The notes below the pieces were generated by a model. That model had not been told where the DNA came from. It did not search any database and saw nothing but the letters and a program-made list of their open reading frames with translations. Positions 1-10,374 of a stretch of DNA of 64,000 bases are shown piece after piece. Made by a program: the position numbers and the translations under genes. The DNA is taken from contig JAEUWP010000207.1 of NCBI GenBank assembly GCA_018524725.1, positions 558,001 to 622,000 of the forward strand. Direction: 5' to 3'. The DNA comes from Podaxis mareebaensis. Lineage: Eukaryota > Basidiomycota > Agaricomycetes > Agaricales > Agaricaceae. Numbering within the stretch: position 1 is the stretch's first letter; each line of letters opens with the position of its first letter.

Positions 1-1355
1 CTCCAAGATTAGCTTCCTGGAACAGTGTTGATTTCCAAATTGACTTACCATCCAAACTTTCATCCAAGCCACGAGGCTCATACTGAGACCTATCCATAAA
101 ATGGCCATAACGTCTCCGAGCCACTCCCAGCCGGGTTGTAGCTCAAGCCACCAGAACATCGACATCGACGCCGCACAAACGAAAACAGAATATACCAGCC
201 CCATAAGAAAGAAGAGGTCTGCTTCAATCATCGCACCGACTGTTTTGGCCGGATTAAAATAGACAGCACTGAAAGACTACCATGTTAATATTTGCAAACA
301 GGACGTGAAGCGGATAAAGGCTCATACATAGTCGCGACCATATGTGCGCTTGGAGAGGGTCCCTTCGACCCAGGGCCGTAGGATGTCAAATCCCCAATGA
401 AGTTTGAGAGCGTGGGCGAAAAAGTGAACAGAGATGCGATAAAGTATGCAATAGCGCACTTGAGAACGTTCCGTTGAAGGAGCGTGAGGGTTGGAATATT
501 GGTTAACGAGAACCATCTGCGACTAGCATTGCCTCCACCAGCACCAGCATCTCCATTACCAGGTGGGCCAACAGTTCGTTGACTTGACGCGGACGTATCG
601 CTATCATACGCTGAATCGTAATCATGAGTCGGAAGGTCTTCTTGGCTTTGCGTCTCCGAAGATGATCCACCATTATACGCTTCTCTAAATACATCCTCCG
701 CGTGGGTCTCCTCCAATGGACTCTGCAACACATCAGCAAGACCACCGCTCCTCACATTTGAAGCACTGCCCCTCGACCTCCATCCCCTGGCCAAATTAGG
801 GGACGTCGACGCCACCTGTGAGGTCCTCGGGGGACCGGATGGCAATTGTCCTTCGATCTCCATCATCTGTTCAAAGAGGGACCATTCATGGTTCGAAGTC
901 TGATGGTGAGGATGGTGCTGCGTCAGTTGCTTTAAACCACTGGACATACGTGCCGTGATAGAGCCGCTGCTCCTTCCTGTAGCCGCAGCCAGTGGAGAAG
1001 AGAGGCTACGACTCCCTAATGGGGGTCGAAGACTTGAACGAGACGGTCGAGGAATGCTATTGGAGGAGCTTGGTCCTGTCCCCTGTTCGTTAGGCGCGCT
1101 ACTTCCCGTGGCGAATACGCTTGAGGTTCCCGGTAGGGAAGATGCGAATACGCCTTCTGGAATAGCTTCAGGGGAACCATACATGAAAGCAGGCGCGGCA
1201 TTATCAGTCAACGCTGACGGCCCCGCATCCGAATCCTGTCGAGTCTGCCCATCCGAATAACGAATGCTGATACTTGTAGGATAGGCGATATGGTCAGAAG
1301 CCTCCAGATGTAAGGCTGATACGTCTGGGGAGTTGCGGCGACGTTGAGAAGACAT
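1..1355 (-). CDS. ArAE_2/Bre4-type membrane transporter, 5' part (runs off the left edge)
   Basis: This is the N-terminal part of a multi-pass membrane protein of the fungal 'putative ER transporter, 6TM N-terminal' family (aromatic acid exporter 2, DUF2421, brefeldin-A-sensitivity type). Seen: ATG at 1355 and a long Ser/Pro-rich cytosolic N-terminus of about 300 residues, then RNVLKCAIAYFIASLFTFSP, the typical first membrane segment, followed by SAHMVAT. A GT..AG intron (about 269-327) joins exon 1 (328-1355) to exon 2 (about 49-268). Exon 2 carries the hallmark segment VYFNPAKTVGAMIEADLFF and further hydrophobic helices ending near MKVWM, where a GTAAGT donor opens the next intron. The rest lies outside the window. 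An upstream in-frame TTG was not used as start. Family placement is confident; the transported substrate is unknown for most members. It lies downstream of a Zn2Cys6 regulator in the same orientation, but 1.2 kb apart, so a functional link is only a guess. Confidence 0.8.
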
Positions 1356-2519
1356 GGTTAAGCGTAGACGAGGACGCAGGGCCGGCAATTAGGCTTCGGG
1401 TATAAGTCTGGGGTGGGGAAAGGCTACGAGTTAACGAAGGGTGGGTATATAATAGATGGCAGGATTTCAGAGGCTGTTGAGCTCCAGCATCCAGCAAGGG
1501 ACTGGGTAGCGACGCGTGGTGGGAAGAAAGAAGAGTGTTGTCGTTAGTAGTCTGTGGAGAGGGTGCATTGATAGAAGAACGGGACGCGTCGCTTGTCACG
1601 CATGACGTCACAACACTTGTTCGCATCTGGCGGTGTCCTGCTGCTGCCGGGGGGCTTGGGGGAACCAAAGCTGTAGGATGGGAATGACATGGGCATAGTC
1701 GTAGTATCATTGAGCGGACGAGCCGATTCTAACTTTCTGAATTAAAGGGGATCACCCAGTACCAACGAGCCAGTGATCACTTCTTGACCTGATCTGAAAA
1801 TAGATGCGCTGGCTTCGTAGAAAGAAACTTTAAGGGTAGGGAGCAGTATCCATTAGTCGAAGGGACACAAGGAACAAATGAGCGGATACAGGCAAAAACG
1901 AACGAAACGGATATCTACCGCAGGGAATGTAAGTAATAGGGGGACGCCGTCCATAAGGTCGACCAGCGCAATAATCGTCCAAAAAGCTATAGTCCACGAA
2001 ACTATCCAGTAGATACTACGGCGAAAATATACGAAATATAAGTAAAGCAAGATAATCCTTATAGTCTGGAAAGCATAAGGGGGAACACGACGGGCTAGCT
2101 ACCGCACAATCAACAAATAACAAAAATGATACACCAACAAGTAAACCGTCCACGAGCGAATCTACAGATACATGTAACAAATTATTTTGTTTACTTTTCG
2201 AGTCCGTGAAAGTCCAAGTCCATGAGTTGGGATTGTCCATGCGTCCAAAAGCGGTCCTCGTAAAGACGAGCAAGAAGAGAGAAAAACGTCCGGGTCGTGA
2301 ATAAGAGTCGTGAAAGCATCAACGCAGCAAAAGGAGAAAGGGAAATTAAAGAAAGTATACGAAGCATTGGTCCGGGGAGGCGGGGACATCTGGACAAGCA
2401 CGTGTACATGAAAAAAAGTTTTGCGAGTCCACGAAGATCAAGAAAAGTCCAAGTTCATCAAGTCCGTCATGACGTTAAAAGGGGAAAGAGAGTGCGTAGT
2501 CCATTTTAGCAGAAAGGGT
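1356..2519. other. Intergenic, no gene seen
   Basis: About 1.2 kb between the transporter start and the stop of the regulator upstream of it. Short open frames on the minus strand have no recognisable protein features or conserved splice structure. The part near 2190-2470 holds imperfect, purine-rich repeated phrases built around AAGTCCAAGT and GAGTCC (see findings). Confidence 0.5.
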
Positions 2520-4793
2520 TCATGCAATGAGTCGTTTCTGGAGCTTGTTCAGAGCAGGCGCTAAAACAGATTTGAGCTTGGGCATCCCTCGTTTGCGAAC
2601 AACTTACTGATGACCGGGTACCGGGCAGAGAACATGGTCATGACGCGGAGGATAGTATTAAGTTCATCGCGCACTTCGCTTGTGCTCATCGTAGGCCAGG
2701 CAGTTTCTAGAGTGTCGAGCTCCACCACAAGGTGATCGGCAACAATTGACCAACAAGGCTAGGGACACCATGAGCGAACTGGTCTGACATTAATTATGAT
2801 GACGCGACGCTTACTGCAAGAACAGGATCGAGGAATGGATAGTCCTGATCACTGATGTGTTTCATCACGGTCACGCATGTCCTTGCTGCCTGAGAACACT
2901 TTTCAAAAGATACAGAATGATCATGAGCAGAAGCACGGTGGAGATGAATCATAGCGCAGTTGGCCAGAGTGTGAGCCAAAATTAGACTCTGTCTCTCTTC
3001 GGGGATAACTTGGTTCAGCTGATTAACCGGAACGAGCACTGAGAGGAAGAGGCAAATAGTCTGGTCCAGGTTCGCCACTTCATCAGAGAATCTTCCATTT
3101 TGCTTCATCCCAGCCAAACCTATGAAATGAAGTGTTCCGTTAGGAGATTAGGCGGTAGGGTGGGTCGGTTGAGTTCACATACTGGCGATAGTATCGGCAT
3201 GAGCAAGAAGTGCTGACGATTTGGCACGGAGTGCCATGGCCGAAAATCCTCCCGATGACACGTCTCCGTTCAGGAAAGCACGGACCGTAGGAATATTAGA
3301 CGTCCCTCTACCGACGAAGCCCTGGAAACAGCCGAGAATGGTTCAGGGTTAGCCAAAACACCCTCGCGAATGCACAAGTCCATGGAACACGAACTGTTTC
3401 GTAATCCCTCATCTCCTGAGGCCACGGGCAGCTGATGATATTCCTAGAGTCCGGACCGTCGGAGATAATTGACGGTCTCTGAAGAAAGACCGACCAACAA
3501 TGATCAAGAGCGAATATCTGCCAAAATGCCAAGATGCGGGTTCCTTCTTGAACTGAAGATTTCACGGGTTTCAAGTCAAAGTCCTCGAAATGGCAGGTTG
3601 GTAACCAGAGATCATGCTGGAACAGGTCACGGCTTAAGCCAGCTTGGACTGCCAGTGCAGCAGCAGCACTGGCGTGATATCCTCCTTCGCACATCCTGCC
3701 ATTCGCAAGATAATACATCGATAAAAGGCAGGAGGCTTGGATGACGTCGATGAGTTTGTCAGTTGACTTGAGTGCGTCAGGGAGTGCCTCGAGGACATGA
3801 CGAAGATAAAGATCTTCGTGCTGACAAAGTGGTCCCGGCCGGGAAACAAAGCAGGCCCAGAGGTAAATAGAGTTCATCAGGACGGGGTGTGGTTGTTCTG
3901 AAGAGGGTCGATGTAGGCTTTCGCGCAGCCTTTGAATGTTGAGACCCAAACCGCATTGTTGTTGATGTGGAGCGAAGATGTCGAGTCTGGAACACGTGTT
4001 AGTCGACGCTGGGCATTTGGGTGTGGTTGAACAAGAAATACTAACAGCAAGGCGCTCAATTCAAGTGATACATGCAAGTGTGACTGTGGTTCCTCATAGT
4101 AGACGGGGTCGGCCAAGAATGGCGATGGGGACGGGGATGGGACACTCTGACACAACATTAGTAAGAACAGGAATGTAGGACACAATGGATACTAACTTGG
4201 AGCCAAGCACCTGCGGGTGACGTTGGTGAGCCTAGGAAGAGAGATGTGAGCGGAGAAAATAAAAACAGACAAGGGGATGAAGAGTACCTGACGGGAAGGG
4301 CGAATGGGAGACGGATAGGAAAGAGCTATCTGGCGAGCCAATGGAGGAGGCAGAGGACCCCGAGCGAGAGTGCCCATGAGGGTCATAGAGAGTGACGGCT
4401 GGAGAAACGTACTCTGGATCCTCGAGTTCCCGAACGCGACGCTCGAGGCGTGCAATGGTTTCGCGCATGATCTGGGTACGGGTCTTGCCCTTTCCATCGT
4501 CGTACTCGCATGCATCTGGCTTCTTTGCTCGTGTACACTGTTGGCAGGCGGGTTTAACGCCATCACATTTCTGAGATGGAAGTTGACGGTGAGGGGTGAG
4601 CGGAATGGAAATGAATTTGGCGAGAGACACACCATCTTCCGTTTTCTGAAAAAGGAAGGAAGAGGCGGGGAAGGGGACCATAAGCGGAGTGTGAGTGTGA
4701 CGGGGACGGAGAGACCGACCTGCAGCGCAGACATGCTTTTCCCCTCTGGAGAGTGGTTTGGGAAGCCTTGTCGGCAGGAGGTTTGTTGGCCAT
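2520..4793 (-). CDS. Zn2Cys6 fungal transcription factor
   Basis: Nuclear DNA-binding regulator with a Gal4-type zinc cluster and a fungal-specific regulatory domain. Seen: ATG at 4793 (MANKPPADKASQ). The zinc cluster is assembled from three exons: 4720-4793 gives KACLRC, a 13-base micro-exon at 4633-4645 gives RKRKM, and the exon starting at about 4576 gives KCDGVKPACQQC then KPDAC. This yields the expected six cysteines with C-x2-C-x6-C...C-x2-C-x7-C spacing. A coiled-coil linker follows (ETIARLERRVRELE). Later exons (3308-3949 region) carry the middle homology domain with helices such as ASCLLSMYYLANGRMCEGGYH and the typical FLQRPSIISD...ISCPWP stretch. The last exon is reached through a GTAAGT intron and ends in NKLQKRLIA with stop at 2520-2522. 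The target genes cannot be told from sequence. Exons around 3880-4240 were resolved only roughly. Confidence 0.85.
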
Positions 4794-6336
4794 TAATGAA
4801 AGAATATATTAGGATAGAGGGCAGACGGAAGGGGAATCTAAGAGGGCAGAGAGACGGAGGACAATACGGAGGGCGTGACAACAGGAGTGAAAACGAGAAG
4901 AAGGCTATGCAGACATAGAGGAATCGAGGGAGAATGGGGAGGAGTGTCCGGCAGAAGAGCCAATCTCATAAATACACTCCGATATATGTCCTCGAGCACA
5001 GCCGCTTCCAAATTTGGCAGTGTCCCACTCCGCCTCCCCTTTCCTCCACCCGTCCGTCCCATCCCTCCATCCCAGTTCTCCCACCACCACCGACCGACTC
5101 TCTCCAGTCCCTGTCGTCTCCTCCCCTCCCCGGCCTCGTTCTCCTCTCACCTTCTGCTGACCCCCCCTTCCTAATCCACATATCTCCCATCACGGCCATC
5201 TCTGCCCGCACAGGCTCATTCCGGTCCGCTTTTGCTCTGGCTGCCGCACCTCGCAAATAGCCGTGACCATCTCATCACTATCTCTTCTTGATAATCCTGA
5301 CAGATCTCCTCCTGCACTCGCCCTCCCTTCACCCACTTGTCTCTCGGATTCTTGCTATCGGCTCTTTCATCCCATCCTGCGAAAATATCTCGAGTTCCGA
5401 CATCGCACCTTCTTCACGAGCGCGCAGAGTTTGATCAAATAGTTCCTGTCGATCTCCTGGCAACTAGGTGCCGCGTAACAACCACCAGTGGACCTTGTAC
5501 TGTATTTTTCGAGACCCTGGGTCACACTACCCCATCCCCGCTTTCCCCTTTCGTGATCAAGTGATTTCCCTTATTGTTAAGTCTTCTGTTTTCACTCGTA
5601 AACAACAACAGTCTCCACCAGGCCTGTTCCTGCTTGAGATAAGTAATCCCATTTCGTCTCGCCTGCACCGCGTAGACACTTCTCCTAGTGTCACATGCTG
5701 CCCAACTTGATGCCTTACACGCTCTCAGCGCACCTGATTGTAACATTATGTTGTACCATTCATATATATTGGACCTGCACACTGGAACCCGACGACGCGC
5801 TCATTCCTGTCATCTTGTGGGACTCCATGCGCTCATCCCTGTACTAGGGTATTAGGGGATATTCAAATTCCAAACGCGGCAATCAGGATAAGATGCATAC
5901 ACGTCACATCATAGGAGTTGTACCTTACTTCAAAAAAAGCTCACATTAGCACAGCATGACATTCCCTATTCCCTATTACTATGCACATGAGATCAAACAA
6001 AGCTTGTCTAATCAATCTCACACATACACCAGTGCATGAAGAGTCACCAGCAGCAAAAAAAAAAGCAGAAGAAAAAACATCTGAAATCTTGGTTCCTACC
6101 AGGAATAAAAACGCTCAATACAAATACAACTAGAACAAAAAGCGGGTAAACAAAGAAAACACAAACGTGAACGTGAACCACAAGACCAAAAGCGAAAAGT
6201 TAGCACTGGTGTATACCGATAAAATACTTAGATATTCGTTACGGTGATTGATCCAGATGATCTGGGAACGCCGCGTAGACCGGGAGATCCACACATGTGC
6301 GAGCCAAATACAGCCTTCATCGCATGCTGTGTGCCG
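4794..6336. other. Long intergenic region with pyrimidine-rich leader-like stretch on the plus strand
   Basis: 1.5 kb between the regulator start and the AFI1 stop, both genes being minus. The plus strand is strongly C/T rich at about 5000-5180 and stays T/C rich to about 5700, then turns A/T rich. No open frame in it shows domains or coding-like splice structure. It could hold the regulator promoter, or a plus-strand non-coding transcript (see findings). An A-rich tract lies near 6052-6066. Confidence 0.45.
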
Positions 6337-9300
6337 CTAGAAATTGCCGTTGACGACGGAATTTGAATGCATCCGTGGGGTATATGTCCCAGGCAACGAA
6401 AAATTAGATTCGGTCCGTGAATCTGGTTGTTGCTGTTGCTGCTGCTGCTGCTGCTTCTTTTCCTTTGCATGCGCCTGTCGCACATAAGCGTAACGCTGGA
6501 AATGATTGAGACCTTGGAGGAACGATACGCCGACCTGATCGCAGCATCATCACGACCGCGAATCAAAATTAGCCACTATCAACTGCGGATATTACAAAAC
6601 CACATACAGGATATGCTCGCAAATTGTTGAAAAGGTCAACTGTGGCATCTCGAACTGCCTCTTTCTGGTGGAAAAGGCCAAAGGCGAGGTGGAGTAGTCC
6701 TTGTCCTTGAGGCACAGCGTACGACAATAGCTGGAACACCAGTTCATCAATAACACTGCGCATAGTCATTGTGAAACAGACAACAAACCTCGACCACTTG
6801 TTCGTACGTTCTGACATTGTCTGCCAGTGCACGCATGATCGCCAGAATCTCCGCATCCGCCAAATTTTTCGCATGCCGGACTCTGACTAGTTGGTGCAGC
6901 ACGTCAAAACCTTTGATTGCGGAATTAGCCACGAGCTTCTCATGATCCTGAATTGCCACAAAGCACATGAATATCAGAAAACCTGTACACACTATCATCC
7001 ACCCAACAGGATCAGGATGATGACGCACCGCAACGCAGTATTGGTATGAACTTGTTTTTCGCCATGCTTCTATGCGGTGCGCATTGGCAGCAAGCTCTCG
7101 CGAGCACGTGGCTTCATCAACAAATGCTATGCCGCTTCCAAGTTTCGGTGCTTGTCCAGGAATCTCCGTGAAAAAAGTGCTAGGATGGCCAAATTTGGTT
7201 GCGCCTGTCACCTCTTCTTCGTACCGTGAGGCCAGGCGTACAAAGCGATAGACATATTCCGTGAAACGCATGCGGACGAGTCCTTCGCCGAAGTGCTCCT
7301 CAATGGCAACCCGGATCTATCCAATGTTCCAGGTCAGTGAACTGCTAGCACATCGGAGACGGATTGTCACCCACATCGTCGATAAAGATTTTGTCACTAT
7401 TAGTAGTGATTCCTTCACTTTTTCCCCCTTCCTTGCGGTCCAAGTCGCTCTCAGAGCTCACCGAGTTTTCAGCCTTTAATGTGCCGGACCGAGTGATTAT
7501 GGGTGCTCCGTATGCCGGTGCGACAACGGGATAGGTGGTATGGATATCCCTTGCGATCGTTACGCTTCCCGAGCCGATGTCAAACAGAAGGTCCCATGCT
7601 CGGGAAGATTCGAAGATTGGATTGGTGACGCCAGCTATGTACGCCGGTCTATATGTAGCGTCCTAAGTGGGCAATCGCACTGGGCAGAATATAACACTTA
7701 CACGGACTCCCATTCTTCTCTATTCTCTAGGTTGGCGTATGGGAACGCTCGCTCTATGAAACCCCGAAGAACAGCACCGCAGCCGGAAGCGAGAGCACAT
7801 GCCGATAAAACAAAGTTTGAAACATCCCCAGCGGGGCGCTTATGGCCCAAGAAGATGATCCGCTTCCCTGTGATTAGGCCATTGAACAGGATTATGATTG
7901 GATGGGTCAAAGGTCCGCTTGTATGCAGGTGCGGGTGCACTGGACCTGAGACTAGCTGAGGAGAGTTGAATACTTTGATTAGCGATATTAGCGAATACTA
8001 AAGGCCCCCCGTTAGCGCAGACAAACAGCAGAAACTCGAGTGACATACATCTCCAACCTCCTCGGGGAAAGTGGCCAGTGGCATCTTTATAGGTAGGGGG
8101 TGATCACGGTAGGTGACCGTCGTGTGGTAGAAGTGCGTATCCTTGACCACGGCGTGCCGTAGATGGGCATCATAATATGAATGAGAAGCGTTGATCTGGC
8201 GAGCATGGTGTTCACGACTGGCAGCTTGGGAGGATGATGAAGAGGCACCTGTTGATCTTCGCTTGCGGGAGGATGCAACAGTGCTGCTGGTCATGGAAGC
8301 GACGCTGTTTGAATCACCAATCCCATCTTTCGCAAGCTCTAGGCCGCTTTCATCTCCCACCCACACCGCGCTGCCTCCGAGTGTGAATGATGAATCTGAC
8401 GGTGAACCTTGCGATTGGCCGGATGCTTGAGCAGAAGGAACGGTGACACTTGATTCCGTGTCAGTTCGAGTGCGGACGCCATTTTCCCGTTTCCCCTTCC
8501 TGTCTTCCCCAGGCTGCGCTTTTTCTTTGTCTTTATTGCGTATGAGAAGCCCTTCTTCAAAGCTTGAATATGATCCACCCGAGTTTGTTGGCTTATGAAG
8601 GTTGCCTCTAGACCCATTGGCAGCGTGCGAGACGGGTTGAATGAACTTTTCAGCGAAGATGTCCTTACGCTCAGAACACCGCATGACGAGCTTCTCTTGC
8701 CGAGTGAGAAGTGGCACCGCCGACAGATCCATGGAGTTGACTGCGTCGAATAACCGAGCAAGACAGTCTTGTGAAGGATCTGTGAAGTAGTCCTCAATTG
8801 CCAGTAATAGAAACGGCTGGTGAGCAATGGTTAGATCGTAGGACTTTGTGGCCATGAGGGAACAGTCACTTGCTTTGAAGATTTGAATGAACGAATGTCG
8901 AGTACATATTGCGAGGGCCAGGACTTTGGCACCACTGGTGGTCATACGATCAATGGGGTTGAAGGCCAGTTATCATGGTATGGGACAAACCGGTCTAAGG
9001 TTTTATCGTGCTTTGTTCGGACAAGGTTTAACACACAAAGTAGCTCTGGTTTATCTCCTTTGCTGTTTGAATCCTCCGTACCGGGTAGACCAACGGACTT
9101 AACCTCTGGGGTATCAAGGGCGAGGACAGGGGATATTGTATTGAATGGGGTTTGATTGAGGAAAAACACGGTCCAATCGTCCAGCTGCGCTTCCGCGCCA
9201 TCAGGGAGCATGGATGTGGCGAGAAGGCTAGTATAAGGTGGGGATAATTTAATTTTGTTACAAGTGGACAGCTGTAAGGCGGACATGTACCTCTCATCAA

Positions 9301-9400
9301 CACCAAGAGGCTGAGGGAACTGGTACTTGAGTTGGGGGCCTTCATAGATGTGGAACTCTGCAAGGAGAACGAAAGAACAATGGTTTCCGGAGCCTGCCAT
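6337..9400 (-). CDS. AFI1: Afi1-like protein (Arf3-docking and SPA domains), polarity and vesicle traffic
   Basis: Homologue of yeast Arf3-interacting protein 1, which binds the GTPase Arf3/Arf6 and helps keep the polarity axis at the cell cortex. Seen: ATG at 9400; the first exon opens with [20 protein letters not shown] and runs to [20 protein letters not shown], the DENN-like longin segment that starts the Afi1 docking domain (Pfam Afi1, PF07792). The next exon (about 7998-8945) has the [15 protein letters not shown] core followed by a Ser-rich insert of about 120 residues. Downstream exons carry SPA-type segments (PF08616), for example [16 protein letters not shown] and [16 protein letters not shown]. 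The C-terminal tail contains a run of nine glutamines after QAHAKEKK, then ends VVNGNF with stop at 6337-6339. Family assignment rests on the N-terminal block and overall order; the exon joins between 6600 and 8000 were not all fixed. Confidence 0.8.
6427..6456. repeat. CAG/CAA trinucleotide repeat encoding polyglutamine in AFI1
   Basis: Run of TGC/TGT triplets on the plus strand, read as CAG/CAA on the coding strand and giving nine consecutive Gln near the Afi1 C-terminus. The mix of two codons suggests a moderately old, partly stabilised repeat. Confidence 0.8.
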
Positions 9401-10374
9401 CTCCAGTCCTACGGATACCTACAGCCAGACGAGCAGAGAGAAACGAAAAGTGGTCGCGTCAACGACATTTGACCTAACCGGATGGCTGCGACGCTATGGT
9501 GCTTATGTAATGATGTCAGGATTGAATATTGAATATTGATGTTGAATATGTATGCACAGTTACTCTCGAGCCTTACCCAAGCCTGGACCTTGGACCAAGT
9601 ACATAGATTCCCAGCGAAAGCGTGTAGCTACCCAAACGCAACTCTTTGTTGAATCATAGCAGAATATATAATATATCAGGTTTGTCGCATAATGCCAAAA
9701 TACGGCAGACCGCGAGTGAGTCCGGGAGTGCGGAAACCGGTTCTCCAGAGTGGAGATCCTTCGAAGTGTGCGACCATCCTCACGCTACGCAGCGCTGATA
9801 CTTACCACACAAGTACAGGCCGTCGCTGGAGAAGATAGTCGTCCACGTCCGCTGCTTGAATAGGTCATTAAAAGGCCCCACTAAAAAACTGAGTCTGTTG
9901 TCACGTAGAGGTCACGCTGACAGATGACTCAATACCCGTGACCACGACCGGTGACCTTCATGCACAGAGCCATTGTCTGAGTAGATATGCGAACATCGAT
10001 CCTTTAGGTATATCCAAAACATTCTTGGTGATGTGGCCAAACGTCATAGCTATTATCTTGTTTCAGTGTGCCAAGTGATCATCGGTCATTAATGTGCTAT
10101 ATACCTCCTGCGCCAAGCTATTCTTCGCTATTTTTCAGTATGTACAATGAGATTCCCTTTGGTGGCAACTCCATCTAAGTATACTTACACTCATACCGGC
10201 ACTCGCATTTATCTTCTGCGCCCAAATACAGACTCTTCTGCACATGGAGGACATAATTGGCACAGCAATGAGGGTCGCAGCCCCCGCGTACCGACTGCCT
10301 CGGCACTTAAAAAGGATTGGAGCGATCAATTACTCCACCGCCTTTATAACTGACTATTACCTCGTTCGAACCTC
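9401..10374. promoter_or_regulatory. Divergent intergenic region between AFI1 and NHA1
   Basis: About 970 bases between two divergently transcribed starts, so it must hold both promoters. It is A/T richer than the flanking genes. Short tandem ATTGAATA-type repeats lie at about 9520-9550. No coding frame with recognisable content was found. Confidence 0.5.

Noticed and set aside
1294..1710. 138-codon minus-strand frame overlapping the transporter start
   Set aside because: Different frame from the recognised protein, low complexity and no motif; probably leader/promoter sequence.
5337..5710. Two small plus-strand open frames in the long intergenic region
   Set aside because: No similarity, no splice-supported extension and weak coding character; kept only as a possible non-coding transcript.
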